DNA of 64,000 nt from Brevundimonas sp. GTDB taxonomy: Bacteria > Pseudomonadota > Alphaproteobacteria > Caulobacterales > Caulobacteraceae. Under the pieces are notes generated by a model. That model saw nothing but the letters and a program-made list of their open reading frames with translations. It did no database searches and was not told where the DNA came from. The stretch spans positions 155,656 through 219,655 of the forward strand of contig NZ_JACESA010000005.1 in NCBI RefSeq assembly GCF_013912065.1, given 5' to 3'. Of the stretch, positions 8,630-18,279 are shown piece after piece (the stretch's first letter is position 1; each line of letters starts with the position of its first letter). A program made the position numbers and the translations under genes.

Positions 8630-8658
8630 CCTCTCCCGGCGGGAAAGGGAAAGGCAGG

Positions 8659-9930
8659 TCAGAAGACCTTCCTGCCGCCCACCCAGGTTCCGACCACCTT
8701 GCCCTGGAGCCTGCGCCCGTCGAACGGCGAGTTCTTCGACTTCGAGTGCAGCGCATCCGCATCGACGATGATCGGGGCGCCGGGGTCGAACAGGATCAGG
8801 TCGGCGGGGGCGCCCTCGGCCAGGACGCCGGCGTCGAGGCCCAGCAGGGCGGCGGGGCCCTGGGTCAGGGGGCGCAGCACGTCCAGTAGGTCCAGACCGT
8901 CCTCATGATACAGGGTCAGGGCGGCGGGCAGCAGGGTCTCAAGCCCCACGGCCCCGGGCGCGGCCTCGGCGAAGGGACGGCGCTTGTCCTCGGCGGGGGC
9001 TGGGGCGTGGGCGGAGGTGATGACGTCGATCAGGCCTTCGCGCACGGCCTCGATCAGGGCTTGCCGGTCGGCTTCCGACCGCAACGGCGGGTCCAGCCGG
9101 TAGAAGGTGCGATAGTCGCCGATGTCCACCTCGTTGAAACACAGGTGGTTGATCGAGACGCTGACGGCGACTTCCAGCCCCTTGGCGCGGGCGCGGGCCA
9201 GGGTCTCGAGCGCGCCCTCGGTCGAGATCTGATCCACCAGGAAGCGGGCGCCGGTCTGTTCGACCAGGGCCAGGTCGCGCTCCAGCCCGATGCGTTCGGC
9301 GATGGCCGGGCTGCCGGACAGGCCCAGCCGGGTCGCCAGCTCGCCCGAGGCGGCGACCGAACCCTCGGTCAGCCAGGGGTCGGACGGACGGCAGGCGATC
9401 AGGGCGTTGAAGGCGGCGGCGTAGCTCATCACCCGCTGCAGGGTGCGGCTGTTGACGATCACCTTGTCCACATCGGTGAAATAGAGGGCGCCGGCCTCGT
9501 CCATCAGACCGATCTCGGCCATCCGCTCGCCGCCCAGGCCCTGGGTGGCGGCGCCGGCGGCGCGGACATTGACCAGGTTCAGAGCCGCGCCGCGCCGCTG
9601 GACGAAGTCGATCATCGCCGGGTCGTCGACGGCGGGATCGGTGTCGGGCTGGACGACGATGGTGGTCACGCCGCCGGCGGCGGCGGCCAGGCTGGCGGAC
9701 TTCAGCGTCTCTTTCGGTTCAGCGCCCGGTTCGCCGGTCTTGACCCGAATGTCGATCAGGCCGGGCGCCAGGCACAGGCCGTCGGCGTCGATCACCTGAT
9801 CGGCGTCGAGGGCCGCCGCGCCGTGGACGACGCGAACGATGCGGCCGTCTTCGATCAAGACGCCGCCCGGACCGTCATAGTCGGTCGCGGGGTCCAGCAG
9901 GCGGGCGTTGACGATGGCCAGGGTGTTCAT
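8659..9930 (-). CDS. pyrC': Non-catalytic dihydroorotase homologue (PyrC')
   Basis: 423 residues with the amidohydrolase fold of type I dihydroorotase, but the metal site is lost. The first HxH motif reads [12 protein letters not shown] (Arg62 and Lys64 replace the two His). The MPNT-type loop is QPDTDP, the metal-ligand His of the I(S/C)HVST motif is Gln (VDQIST), and the catalytic Asp of the DHAPH motif is Ser ([12 protein letters not shown]). Inactive homologues of this kind pair with PyrB in Pseudomonas, where PyrC' is structurally required for the transcarbamoylase. Here the start codon overlaps the pyrB stop (ATGA), supporting co-translation. A true dihydroorotase should be encoded elsewhere. 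Confidence 0.9.
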   Translation of the reverse strand: MNTLAIVNARLLDPATDYDGPGGVLIEDGRIVRVVHGAAALDADQVIDADGLCLAPGLIDIRVKTGEPGAEPKETLKSASLAAAAGGVTTIVVQPDTDPAVDDPAMIDFVQRRGAALNLVNVRAAGAATQGLGGERMAEIGLMDEAGALYFTDVDKVIVNSRTLQRVMSYAAAFNALIACRPSDPWLTEGSVAASGELATRLGLSGSPAIAERIGLERDLALVEQTGARFLVDQISTEGALETLARARAKGLEVAVSVSINHLCFNEVDIGDYRTFYRLDPPLRSEADRQALIEAVREGLIDVITSAHAPAPAEDKRRPFAEAAPGAVGLETLLPAALTLYHEDGLDLLDVLRPLTQGPAALLGLDAGVLAEGAPADLILFDPGAPIIVDADALHSKSKNSPFDGRRLQGKVVGTWVGGRKVF

Positions 9931-10922
9931 CGGGCGTCTCCCCAGCGGGCGGAGAGGGAGGCCAGCACGGCCATGCGGGCGGCGACGCCCATCTCGACCT
10001 GATCCTGGATCAGGGAAACGTCCAGGTCGTCGGCGACGTCGGAATCAATCTCGACGCCCCGGTTCATCGGGCCGGGGTGCATGACCTTGGCGCCCGGCTT
10101 GGCCCAGGCCAGTTTCTCGCGGTCCAAGCCCCAGAAGCGGAAATACTCGCGGGTCGAGGGCACCAGGGCGCCGGCCATCCGCTCCAGCTGAAGCCGCAGC
10201 ATCATCACCACGTCGCAGCCCGCCAACCCCTCGCGCATATCGTGGAAGACCTCGCAGCCCCAGCGGTCGGCGTCGCCGGGCACCAAGGTCGGCGGGCCGA
10301 TCAGGCGGACGCGCGCGCCCATCATCTGCAGCAGGGCGACGTTCGATCGCGCCACCCGGCTGTGGGTGATGTCGCCGCAGATGGCGACGGTCAGGCTGGT
10401 CACGTCGCCAAACGCGCGGCGCATCGACAGCAGGTCCAGCAGGGCCTGGGTCGGGTGTTCGTGCCGGCCGTCCCCGGCGTTGACGACGGCGCAGCCGACC
10501 TTCTGGCTCAGCAGTTCCGCCGCGCCCGAGGCCGAATGGCGGATGACCAGAATGTCCGGCTTCATCGCGTTCAGCGTCACCGCCGTGTCGATCAGGGTCT
10601 CGCCCTTCTTCACCGACGACGAACCGACCGGCATGGTGACCACGTCGGCGCCGAGACGCTTGGCCGCGATCTCGAACGAGGAACTGGTGCGGGTCGAGTT
10701 CTCGAAAAACAGGTTCACGACCGTGCGGCCGTGCAGAACCTCAAGCGCCTTGGACGACTGGCGATTGAAGTCGACGAAGGCGTCGCCCAGATCCAGCAGC
10801 TGCGGGGTGACGAAGGGGTTCAGATCCGACGCGGCGAGGAAATGTTCCTTCGGAAACGGGATCAACCGCTCGAGGATGGTCTGATCGGTGACTGGCCGGG
10901 TATGGGGGGAGGGCTGGGTCAT
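9927..10922 (-). CDS. pyrB: Aspartate carbamoyltransferase catalytic subunit
   Basis: 331 residues from the ATG at 10922; sequence upstream in this frame belongs to the neighbouring gene on paper only. Carbamoyl-phosphate binding is seen in [13 protein letters not shown] and the SVKKGET loop. HPTQALLD and [13 protein letters not shown] lie in the central region, and MHPGPMNRG near the C-terminus belongs to the aspartate domain. It condenses carbamoyl phosphate with aspartate, the second step of pyrimidine synthesis. It is translationally coupled to pyrC' by a 4-bp overlap, consistent with a PyrB-PyrC' holoenzyme. An AEC-family transporter gene lies 23 bp upstream on the same strand. Confidence 0.96.
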   Translation of the reverse strand: MTQPSPHTRPVTDQTILERLIPFPKEHFLAASDLNPFVTPQLLDLGDAFVDFNRQSSKALEVLHGRTVVNLFFENSTRTSSSFEIAAKRLGADVVTMPVGSSSVKKGETLIDTAVTLNAMKPDILVIRHSASGAAELLSQKVGCAVVNAGDGRHEHPTQALLDLLSMRRAFGDVTSLTVAICGDITHSRVARSNVALLQMMGARVRLIGPPTLVPGDADRWGCEVFHDMREGLAGCDVVMMLRLQLERMAGALVPSTREYFRFWGLDREKLAWAKPGAKVMHPGPMNRGVEIDSDVADDLDVSLIQDQVEMGVAARMAVLASLSARWGDAR

Positions 10923-10945
10923 CGAGACGCGGCTATAGGCGCGGT

Positions 10946-11869
10946 TCACGCCAAATGGAACAGGGCCAGAAACAGGGGCATGGTTATCGCGCCGCCGACC
11001 GTGGTCAGGGCGATGACCCCGGCCATCAGGGGCGCGTCGCCGCCCATCTGCCGCGCCAGCATATAGGAGGCCGCCGCCCCGGGCGTCGCGCCGCACAACA
11101 TGGCCAGGGCCTGGGCCAGCTGATCGCCGCCCAGCGCCCGACAGACGCTCCACATCAGCAGGGGCATGACCAGCAGCTTGACGATCGAGACGCCCGCGAC
11201 GGTGATCCGGCGACGCGCCACCTCGGCGAAGCTGAGTCCCGCCCCGGCGACGATCAGGCCCAGCGGCAGGGCGGCCCCGCCGATCAGCGCCAGAATGCGC
11301 GACAGGACCGGAAAATCCGGGGCGCCGACGAAATTCAGCGCCAGACCGATCAGACAGGCCATCAGGATCGGGTTCTTCAGCATGGCCACAAACAGCGCGC
11401 GGGGAGAAACGCCGCGCTGATCGGCGCCCCAGCGGGCCAGCACGGCGACGCAGGCGATATTGGTCACCGGAATGATACAGGCGATCATGACGGCGGCGAC
11501 GGCCAGACCCTCCGCCCCGAAGGCGGCCTGGACCACGGGCAGGAAGACGAAACTGTTCCACCGGATCACGCCCTGGAAGACGCTGGTATAGGCCGGGCCG
11601 TCGAGGCGGATCATCGGCTTGGCCGCCAGGGTCAGCAGACCGATGACGATCACCGAGATCACCGCCGCGCCCCCCGCCGGCCCGGCGCTGTCGCCCGACA
11701 GATCGGCGTGCCAGATGGCGGGGATCAGAAAGCCCGGATAGAGCAGATTGATCGACAGTTTCTCGATCGGCCGCCAGGCTTCGTCCGGCAGGAAGCCCGA
11801 CTTGCGTAGCCCATAGCCGATGGCGATCAGAACAAAGACCGGCGCGATGCCGAGGACCAGCCCGCCCAT
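10946..11869 (-). CDS. AEC-family (auxin efflux carrier-like) transporter
   Basis: 307 residues with about ten hydrophobic segments in two five-helix halves. Typical AEC features are [29 protein letters not shown] in the first half, a central loop with [15 protein letters not shown], and [15 protein letters not shown] opening the second half. Members export or import organic acids and related anions across the inner membrane. The gene sits between ruvX (10 bp upstream) and pyrB (23 bp downstream) on the same strand, so these genes probably share transcripts, although a link to pyrimidine synthesis is only positional. The substrate cannot be told from sequence. Confidence 0.85.
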   Translation of the reverse strand: MGGLVLGIAPVFVLIAIGYGLRKSGFLPDEAWRPIEKLSINLLYPGFLIPAIWHADLSGDSAGPAGGAAVISVIVIGLLTLAAKPMIRLDGPAYTSVFQGVIRWNSFVFLPVVQAAFGAEGLAVAAVMIACIIPVTNIACVAVLARWGADQRGVSPRALFVAMLKNPILMACLIGLALNFVGAPDFPVLSRILALIGGAALPLGLIVAGAGLSFAEVARRRITVAGVSIVKLLVMPLLMWSVCRALGGDQLAQALAMLCGATPGAAASYMLARQMGGDAPLMAGVIALTTVGGAITMPLFLALFHLA

Positions 11870-11879
11870 CAGACCCCCG

Positions 11880-12359
11880 TCAAACCCAGGTCGCCTGATC
11901 CCGCACCCGGTCCAGCGCCCCTTGCAGGATCCAGGCGGCGGCGGTGCGGTCCACGACCTGGGCGCGGCGCTTGCGATTCAGGTCCAGGTCCTCGATCAGG
12001 AACCGTTCGACCGCGCTGGTCGACAGCCGCTCGTCCCAGAAGGCGATATTGATGGGCCGCAGCCGCTCCAGATTGCGGGCGAAGGCGCGGCACGACTGGG
12101 CCCGCGGCCCCTCGGTTCCGTCCATGTTCGCGGGCAGGCCGATGACCAGGGCCGAGACCTTGCGATGGGCCATCAGCTTGAACAGCTGTTCCGCTTCATG
12201 CGTAAACTTGGATTTGCGGATCAGCTCTAGCGGCGAGGCGATCAGACGCGTCGCGTCCGACACGGCGACGCCAATGGTCTTCTCGCCCAGATCCAGCCCC
12301 ATCCACGGCGTGTCGGGCGGGCAGGCGGCGGGCAGGTCGAGGAGGTCGAGAACGGGCAC
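11880..12359 (-). CDS. ruvX: Putative pre-16S rRNA nuclease / Holliday junction resolvase RuvX
   Basis: 159 residues with the RNase H-like fold of YqgF/RuvX. MGLDLGEKTIGVAVSD carries the first catalytic Asp (Asp23), ALVIGLPANMDGTEGPRAQSCRAFA follows, and FWDERLSTSAVERFLIE holds the conserved Glu, with a final VVDRTAAAWILQGALD bearing the last Asp. RuvX processes the 5' end of 16S rRNA precursor and has been linked to recombination. The N-terminal 18 residues extend slightly beyond the family core. It heads a run of minus-strand genes (ruvX, AEC transporter, pyrB, pyrC'). Confidence 0.93.
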   Translation of the reverse strand: MPVLDLLDLPAACPPDTPWMGLDLGEKTIGVAVSDATRLIASPLELIRKSKFTHEAEQLFKLMAHRKVSALVIGLPANMDGTEGPRAQSCRAFARNLERLRPINIAFWDERLSTSAVERFLIEDLDLNRKRRAQVVDRTAAAWILQGALDRVRDQATWV

Positions 12360-12807
12360 GGCCTGCGGTTAGGACCGGCGCGGGGCGAAGTCAAAGGCGA
12401 TGAGTTGAGGAAGCGGCGTCAGTCGGACCCCAAGATTGGCAGTCGCCACGTGCCAGATGCAAACGCCGATCATCAGACGCCCGCGTTAAAGCGGCGTCCT
12501 CAGACCATCAAAATTTATGTATCGCCCGCTCCATACGGCGTCTGCGCAAGGGTTTGAGGCCGATTTTGCGCCCCCAACCCATCGGTCCCTCAGGCGCGGT
12601 TATAGTGTCGGGTCGTAAACGCGGGAGGCGGGCTGTGAAGTGGATTTGGCAGGTTTGGCGCCTTTGGCGCCTTGTCACCCTGTTTTCGTGCCAACCGCCA
12701 TGCGCCACCGGGGTTGAAGGCGAACACGGCCTCGTTCTTGTGAATCCCCGCCTGTGCCGCTAATCCCGCCCCCTAGACCCCATTATCGACGTGCATTGGA
12801 GGGCCGC
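12360..12807. other. 448-bp intergenic region between ruvX and gatC
   Basis: No convincing long gene is present. The right half holds a TTATAGTG sequence (12600) that could be a -10 element, and a small Trp-rich reading frame with a good ribosome binding site, listed separately. The left half shows nothing recognisable. Confidence 0.5.
12635..12763 (+). CDS. Possible small Trp-rich peptide upstream of gatC
   Basis: A 42-codon frame starts with GTG at 12635, 6 nt after a GGGAGG Shine-Dalgarno sequence. It begins [19 protein letters not shown], with four tryptophans in the first twelve residues; part comes from a tandem TTTGGCGCC repeat. It ends 44 bp before the gatC ATG. It could be a leader peptide, a small membrane peptide or chance. 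Only the start signals and the unusual composition support it. Confidence 0.25.
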   Translation: MKWIWQVWRLWRLVTLFSCQPPCATGVEGEHGLVLVNPRLCR

Positions 12808-13095
12808 ATGGCCATCGACGCCGCGACGGTGCGCAAGGTTGCGCATCTCGCCCGCATCAAGACCCCTGAGGATCGGCTGGAGCCGCTGGCCCAGGAGCTG
12901 AACGGCATCCTGCAGTGGATCGAACAGCTGAACGAGGTCGATGTCGAAGGCGTCGAGCCCATGACCTCGAACGTCGCCCAGCCTCTGCGCCTGCGCGACG
13001 ACGTGGTCACCGACGGCGGCAAGATCGACGCCGTCCTGTCCAACGCCCCGAAGTCGGCCGACGGCTTCTTCGTCGTGCCCAAGGTGGTCGAATAG
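12808..13095 (+). CDS. gatC: Aspartyl/glutamyl-tRNA amidotransferase subunit C
   Basis: 95 residues, the normal GatC length, with the ATG at 12808 preceded by GGAGGG. The sequence [17 protein letters not shown] followed by [25 protein letters not shown] is diagnostic of GatC, as is the C-terminal VVPKVVE. GatC wraps around GatA and GatB as a belt stabilising the amidotransferase. It is followed two bases later by gatA, giving a tight gatCA operon. Confidence 0.96.
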   Translation: MAIDAATVRKVAHLARIKTPEDRLEPLAQELNGILQWIEQLNEVDVEGVEPMTSNVAQPLRLRDDVVTDGGKIDAVLSNAPKSADGFFVVPKVVE

Positions 13096-13097
13096 TC

Positions 13098-14576
13098 ATG
13101 AGCGACCTGACCAAACTGACCCTGAAGGGCGCCGTCGACGGCCTGAAGGCCAAGGAATTCACTTCGGCCGAAATCACCCAGGCCTTCCTGACCAATATCG
13201 AGGCCGCCAACCCGACCCTGAACGCCTATGTCGAGGTGACGGCGGACAAGGCCATGGACATGGCCCGCGCCTCCGACGCCCGCATCGCCTCGGGCGAGGG
13301 CGGGGTGCTGGAAGGCGCGCCGCTGGGGATCAAGGACCTGTTCTGCACCGAGGGCGTGCAGACCACGGCCGGCTCCAACATGCTGCGCGGCTTCGTCCCG
13401 CCGTATGAATCCACTGTCACCGCCAATCTCTGGCGTGACGGGGCTGTCATGCTGGGCAAGCTGAACATGGACGAGTTCGCCATGGGCTCGTCCAACGAGA
13501 CCTCGGCCTTTGGTCCCGTCAAGAATCCGTGGAAGTCCACCGGCTCCAACGCCGATTTGACGCCGGGCGGCTCCTCGGGCGGTTCGGCCTCGGCCGTCGC
13601 CGCCGACCTGTGCCTGGCCGCCACCGCGTCCGACACCGGCGGGTCGATCCGCCAGCCCGCCGCCTTCACCGGCACGGTCGGGATCAAGCCCACCTATGGC
13701 CGCGCCAGCCGCTTCGGCATGGTGGCCTTTGCCTCCTCGCTGGATCAGGCCGGCCCGATCACCAAGACGGTCGAGGACGCGGCCCTGCTGCTGCAATCCA
13801 TGTGCTCGTTCGACGCCAAGGATTCCACCAGCCTGGACGTCCCAACGCCGGACTGGACCCAGTCCGTCGGCAAGTCGGTCAAGGGGCTGCGTATCGGCGT
13901 GCCGCGCGAATATGTCGTGGACGGCATGCCGGCCGAGATCCAGGCCCTGTGGGACCAGGGCGTGGCCTGGCTGAAGGACGCCGGCTGCGAGATCGTCGAC
14001 ATCAGCCTGCCGCACACCAAATACGCCCTGCCCACCTATTATATCGTGGCGCCGGCCGAGGCCTCGTCGAACCTGGCCCGCTATGACGGCATGCGGTTCG
14101 GCCACCGGGCGGAAGAGTTCAAGTCGCTGGACGACCTCTACGCCACCTCGCGCGCCGAGGGCTTCGGCAAGGAGGTTCAGCGTCGCCTGACCATCGGCGC
14201 CTATGTGCTTTCGGCCGGTTTCTATGACGCCTATTACGTCCGCGCCCTGAAGGTGCGTCGCCGCATCGCGGAGGATTTCGACAATGTCTGGGGCCAGGTC
14301 GACGCCATCCTGACCCCCTCGACCCCGTCGGCCGCCTTCGCCATCGGCGACAAGCAGATCGACCCCCTGACCATGTATCTGAACGACGTCTTCACGGTCA
14401 CGACCAACCTGGCCGGCCTGCCGGGCATCTCGGTCCCCGCCGGCGTCGATTCCGGCGGCCTGCCCCTGGGCCTCCAGGTCATCGGCAAGGCCCTGGACGA
14501 AGCCACCGTCTTCCAGGTCGGCGCCGCCCTCGAACGCGCGGCAGGCTTCACGGCCAAGCCCGGGCAGTGGTGGTGA
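13098..14576 (+). CDS. gatA: Aspartyl/glutamyl-tRNA amidotransferase subunit A
   Basis: 492 residues with the complete amidase-signature triad. Lys79 is in LGIKDLF, the cis-Ser is in the GGSSGGSAS motif (Ser159), and nucleophile Ser183 is in [14 protein letters not shown]. The spacing of the two Ser residues (24) matches well-studied GatA proteins. It releases ammonia from glutamine or asparagine for transfer to activated Glu-tRNA(Gln) or Asp-tRNA(Asn). The gene is coupled to gatC (2-bp gap). The left end of the integrated island begins about 60 bp after its stop, so the island did not disrupt it. Confidence 0.97.
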   Translation: MSDLTKLTLKGAVDGLKAKEFTSAEITQAFLTNIEAANPTLNAYVEVTADKAMDMARASDARIASGEGGVLEGAPLGIKDLFCTEGVQTTAGSNMLRGFVPPYESTVTANLWRDGAVMLGKLNMDEFAMGSSNETSAFGPVKNPWKSTGSNADLTPGGSSGGSASAVAADLCLAATASDTGGSIRQPAAFTGTVGIKPTYGRASRFGMVAFASSLDQAGPITKTVEDAALLLQSMCSFDAKDSTSLDVPTPDWTQSVGKSVKGLRIGVPREYVVDGMPAEIQALWDQGVAWLKDAGCEIVDISLPHTKYALPTYYIVAPAEASSNLARYDGMRFGHRAEEFKSLDDLYATSRAEGFGKEVQRRLTIGAYVLSAGFYDAYYVRALKVRRRIAEDFDNVWGQVDAILTPSTPSAAFAIGDKQIDPLTMYLNDVFTVTTNLAGLPGISVPAGVDSGGLPLGLQVIGKALDEATVFQVGAALERAAGFTAKPGQWW

Positions 14577-14657
14577 GATAAAACTCCCCTCTCCCGATGG
14601 GATAAGGCTAGAACGCTAAACAACTAGAAAAACACAACATTTTTTGCTATGATATCG

Positions 14658-14675
14658 CTACACGATGTCTGCACG
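14658..14675 (+). repeat. Island end repeat, left copy 1
   Basis: The 18-mer CTACACGATGTCTGCACG contains two CACG cores 11 bp apart in direct orientation. It is identical to the right-end copy at all but three positions. It probably binds the integrase or excisionase. Confidence 0.6.
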
Positions 14676-14706
14676 TCACGGTAGATCAATGACTTAGCGC
14701 CGCGAT

Positions 14707-14724
14707 GTGCACGAAATCTGCACG
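14707..14724 (+). repeat. Island end repeat, left copy 2
   Basis: The 18-mer GTGCACGAAATCTGCACG has the same layout as the copy 49 bp to its left and overlaps the region just upstream of the integrase start. Binding here could autoregulate the integrase. Confidence 0.55.
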
Positions 14725-14739
14725 ACGATGGAGGCTGTC

Positions 14740-16167
14740 ATGGCGTTTGTCACGGACAAGGAAGAACTGAAACCCGGACTGGTCATCTTCCGGCGTGGTG
14801 ATTTGCAGACGCGGGATTGGTACTGCCGTGTGAGGCTGCCGAAGGCGACGCGCTACAAGACCATCGCCTTGAAGACGCCGGACATCACGACGGCGCGCAC
14901 CCTGGCATACGACCACGAAAGCGAAATCCGCTTCTCGTTGAAGCGCAATCTGCCGGTGTTCAACCGCCCGTTTGCGACGGTAGCGAAGGACTATATCGCA
15001 GAGCAGAGACTGCGCGCGCAGCGAGGCGAGATCACTCTCGGCCGGGTCAAGCTCATCGAGTCGGTCGTGAAAAACCAACTCAACCCCTATGTCGGCAAGA
15101 CCCAGATTGACCTGATCGCGCTGGATCGCTGGCAGAACTATCCGTCTTGGCGACGGTCGCTCGGTCAAGGGCGGATGACACGCCACGGTAACGTGCGCCC
15201 GATGACGGAGGTCGAACGCTCTGCCGCCAAAGAGGTGGCCGAAGGCAAGGCCAAGGAAAAGCTTCGTCGGGACGGCAAGCCGCCCGAGACGAACCCCAAG
15301 GCGGAGCAAACGGAATGGATCATCGTCAGCGACGCCACCATCCGTTTCGAGATGAAGATCTACCGCGCCATCATCAATGACGCGGTTTCAAAACAGGAGG
15401 CCCCGCCCCATCACCGCATCGAGGGGATGCCGTCGCTGGAGAAGCAGCGCCGCGATGCCTTCACGCTGGAGGAATACCGCCGCCTTCACACCTACGCCCG
15501 CACCAAATGGGTCGGGGCCGCAAAGACCAAAACCGCCCGCTGGTATCGGGAGATGGTTTATCAGTTCGTCCTCATCATGTGCAACACGGGCATGCGGCCC
15601 TCAGAGGCGCGTAACCTGCGTTGGCGCGACGTGATGGAGGCGACCGACAAGAACGGCAAGCCGGTCACGGTGTTGTCCGTGCGGGGCAAGGCCAAGTCCC
15701 GCCAACTTGTCGCTCCGAGTAGCAACGTCGGGAAATATCTGGACCGCATCCGCGCCATTGCGGTGAGCACCGCTCCAGAGACGCCAGTGTTCAGCAACGC
15801 TACCGGCAAGGAAGAACCCACCCTCTATAAGGCTTTCATCGCCGACTTGCTGGACGACGCGAACCTGCGTGTTGGCCCCTCCGGCATTCTTCGCTCGACC
15901 TATTCGTTCCGGCATACCTACGCCACCATCCGGTTGACCGAAGGCGTTAGCGAGTTGCTGCTGGCCGAGCAGATGGGAACTTCGGTGCAGATGATCCAGG
16001 AGCATTACGGCCATGTGGACACCATCAAACATGCCGACCTCGTGTTGCAGGGCATGAGCGATTGGGAGCCGCAGGAGTCGGTGGCCACGACTGAGGAAAA
16101 ACAAAGCGTTCAGATCAAACGCGCCGCGCGGGCCAAGCGAACGACAGAACCGCGCAAACCCCATTGA
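14740..16167 (+). CDS. Tyrosine-type site-specific recombinase/integrase
   Basis: 475 residues from the ATG at 14740, selected for the GGAGG 5 nt upstream; in-frame GTG/ATG codons up to 33 bp earlier are alternatives. An N-terminal SAM-like DNA-binding region (FATVAKDYIAEQRLRAQRGE) is followed by a C-terminal catalytic domain. The first Arg box is NTGMRPSEARNLRW, the beta-hairpin Lys lies in RGKAKSRQL, the second Arg box reads YSFRHTYATIR, and the Tyr is in IQEHYGHVDT. The His of the LGH motif is changed (EQMGTSVQ), as in several island integrases. It probably integrated the island carrying it. It is oriented inward, with a lysine/arginine-rich tail. Confidence 0.92.
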   Translation: MAFVTDKEELKPGLVIFRRGDLQTRDWYCRVRLPKATRYKTIALKTPDITTARTLAYDHESEIRFSLKRNLPVFNRPFATVAKDYIAEQRLRAQRGEITLGRVKLIESVVKNQLNPYVGKTQIDLIALDRWQNYPSWRRSLGQGRMTRHGNVRPMTEVERSAAKEVAEGKAKEKLRRDGKPPETNPKAEQTEWIIVSDATIRFEMKIYRAIINDAVSKQEAPPHHRIEGMPSLEKQRRDAFTLEEYRRLHTYARTKWVGAAKTKTARWYREMVYQFVLIMCNTGMRPSEARNLRWRDVMEATDKNGKPVTVLSVRGKAKSRQLVAPSSNVGKYLDRIRAIAVSTAPETPVFSNATGKEEPTLYKAFIADLLDDANLRVGPSGILRSTYSFRHTYATIRLTEGVSELLLAEQMGTSVQMIQEHYGHVDTIKHADLVLQGMSDWEPQESVATTEEKQSVQIKRAARAKRTTEPRKPH

Positions 16168-16218
16168 TGTCCTGCCGTCGCCGCCGAGGAGCCACGCACC
16201 GAGTTCGGTGCGCCGCTG

Positions 16219-16395
16219 ATGGCGAAGGGCTGGTCTGAACCTCTGCCATACGTCCGATGCGCAGCCTGCGCCCTTGATCGGCCGGTTGGCGAAGCAGGCC
16301 GGTGGAGTGAGCCGTGTCGAGATCGATGCGGCCCGCAGGCCTGCGTCTTCCGCCGCTTCGTCCCGCGCGCCGTGGCGCTCTTGGAGGGGCGATAG
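16219..16395 (+). CDS. Possible small Cys-rich island protein
   Basis: A 58-codon frame begins with ATG at 16219 in the 420-bp gap after the integrase. Its product has clustered cysteines (RCAACALDRP, then CRDRCGPQACVF) that could bind zinc. There is no strong ribosome binding site and no recognised family. The rest of 16168-16587 shows no other gene. Confidence 0.25.
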   Translation: MAKGWSEPLPYVRCAACALDRPVGEAGRWSEPCRDRCGPQACVFRRFVPRAVALLEGR

Positions 16396-16587
16396 CAAGG
16401 CCTCATACTTCGGATTACTGCTAACGTCAGTGTATTGAGGTCACTCTAAAGACGTGCTCGTGGGCCGCAAGCGCAGTAGCGGCATGCTCATCGATCTGCT
16501 CGTCCTTTGACGGTCTCCCCCGCTGATGATCGCCGGTCCACGGTTTGCGCGCGGCCTCGCGGATAGCCGGATCAGAAAACGGGCAGT

Positions 16588-17823
16588 CTAGGCCGCTGTA
16601 GCTCCAGCGCCGAACAGATCGTCCAGCTTGGTTTGATCAGTGTGGCCCAAGTTGGCGACAATGAGGGTATCCTGGGCTCTGGAGCAACACACATAGAATA
16701 GGTTTCGGGTCCGCCTCAGCCGGTCATTGCTCTTGTCTGCCCCAGCGAGGAGATTTCCAAAGGAGTACTGGTTCCAGTTGGCTCCAGCGTCGTCGAGTAC
16801 AACCAGCACGTTTTTGAACTGGTCGCCTTTGACACCGTGCTTGGTCGAGTACGGAAGATTGGATTCCAATACGGCCCGGTAAATAGCGACCTCCTGGTAA
16901 GGGATATCCATAAGTGTCGTCAGAAGGATCTGATTTTTCGCGGCGGAGCTACCCTCCTCGACGGCTTCAAACTTTCCAGCCGCCGCGATGTCCAAGTCAT
17001 CAAGCAACGGCAGTAGCTGGGCCACCTGAATGTGGCGCAGCACGTCCCCGATAGTTGCTCCGCTGTCTGCCAAAGAGACAAGCGTGTCTAGGGCCTTTTT
17101 GACCTTCGCCTTTTCGCCCTGCGAGGCGATTGGTTTCTTCCTGCTGCTGATAAATGAAATGGCCCGGCCGACCTTCCCGCCCCGCCAGGCCTCGACTACT
17201 GGATCCACATTTTTGGTCAAGAAAGCCGCGATCTGATCTTCCCCGGCTTGGAAGGCGTCCTTGGCGAAGCCGCCGCGATCGTTATAGGCCGTCCAGAGAG
17301 CCTCGTAGCCCGCCTTACGGGCAATGAGTCGGTGCGTCAGAAAAAGGACTTTGACCTCGCCCTTAGTCTCGATGCCAAGTTCGTCCTTGGCCTTCGCGAG
17401 CGCAGCGCTTGTCACGTCACTCTCGGGATCGAGGCCCACTAACCCAACGTAAACTGCAGCGCCCTCGACGTTTTCTCCCGAAGGCACCTGCTTGATGTCG
17501 GTCCGCACCTTGTTGAGAACATCAATCACCGCTTTTGAACAGCGGTAGTTTTCTTCTTTCTGGATGATTTCTAGAGCGCCCTGATGCTCAAGGGAAAGCT
17601 CGCCTACCCCGTCTGGATAGATGCTCTGAACTTTGTCTCCGAAGAACCCGATCAGAGGCGGTCTATCGGCCTTGATGAGGTGATCCATAAGGATTGAAAT
17701 CACACACTCATGAGTGTCTTGGTACTCGTCCACAAAAATGAACGGAAACCCTCGTCCAAAGCGCCGACGCGCAAGGCGCCCGGCGGATGTCCTCAAGACA
17801 GCGATGCTACGTTTGCCAATCAA
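16588..17823 (-). pseudogene. 5'-truncated UvrD-like superfamily 1 helicase (possible GajB-type remnant)
   Basis: An open frame of 411 codons encodes the back part of a UvrD/PcrA-type helicase. It starts at Walker B (FPFIFVDEYQDTHE), continues with GDKVQSIYP (motif III-like), ENYRCSKAVID (motif IV region), and ends with the motif V/VI region (TKHGVKGDQFKNVLVVLDD, FYVCCSRAQDTLIV). The N-terminal Walker A (GxGKT) and motif Ia are absent; upstream of about 17757 the frame runs into an unrelated antisense sigma-factor fragment. It therefore looks truncated by recombination. The compact size and VDEYQDT style resemble GajB of Gabija defence systems, but no GajA nuclease is present. The defence assignment is an inference. 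Confidence 0.72.
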
Positions 17824-17974
17824 CCTGCGGGACGTGTTCGTTCTCCATCGCTTCGGCGGCCTGAACTACGATGAGATCCGATTACATCTCGGAATGACGC
17901 CGGAAGCTGTGCAGGCGGCGCTCGCCGCCGCGCTGGCACGGCTCGTGCGGGCGGTCAGGATTACCGAGCGGTGA
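17804..17974 (+). pseudogene. Sigma-70 region 4-like fragment
   Basis: 56 codons encode LPINLRDVFVLHRFGGLNYDEIRLHLGMTPEAVQ and a short tail, which matches the helix-turn-helix of sigma region 4 of ECF-type sigma factors. Region 2 is missing. The fragment adjoins, in opposite orientation, the broken end of the helicase gene, so it marks the recombination joint. Short forms of this domain also exist on mobile elements, so it might still be expressed. Confidence 0.5.
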
Positions 17975-18279
17975 GAGCGGCCTACATCGGAGATGCTTGA
18001 AACAGCGAGTCATGGCCGTGGGCGATCCGCATGAAGGCGCGGCGGGCTTTAGACTTCGCCCTGAGCTTCCGGCTGCGCCGGTGATCTCAGCCCATTCGGG
18101 CGACAATCCCTATCGCAAGAACTTGGGGCCTTGCCCCTGGCGCGCTTCAAAGCGCCTTCCGCCCAGCTTCTCTTGCCTTGCTCGTTGCAGCCGGTTCCCC
18201 GCGAAGGCGCTCCTGCGCTTGCACCCCCATTCTCGCCGAAGGGCAAGGGTTCAGACGAACCCAAATCCCCGAGGAAGAG
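17975..18279. other. 305-bp non-coding stretch in the island
   Basis: No supported gene. The sequence contains several short inverted repeats, such as CTTGGGGCCTTGCCCCTGG near 18122 and GCGCTTCAAAGCGC near 18140. They may form hairpins in the leader of the next gene. Confidence 0.4.

Noticed and set aside
14577-14657. tRNA gene as integration target at the left island end
   Set aside because: No cloverleaf or conserved tRNA box sequences; the sequence is an AT-rich intergenic stretch after gatA.
16588-17823. A complete Gabija system
   Set aside because: No GajA-like nuclease and no Walker A in the helicase; only a truncated remnant can be supported.
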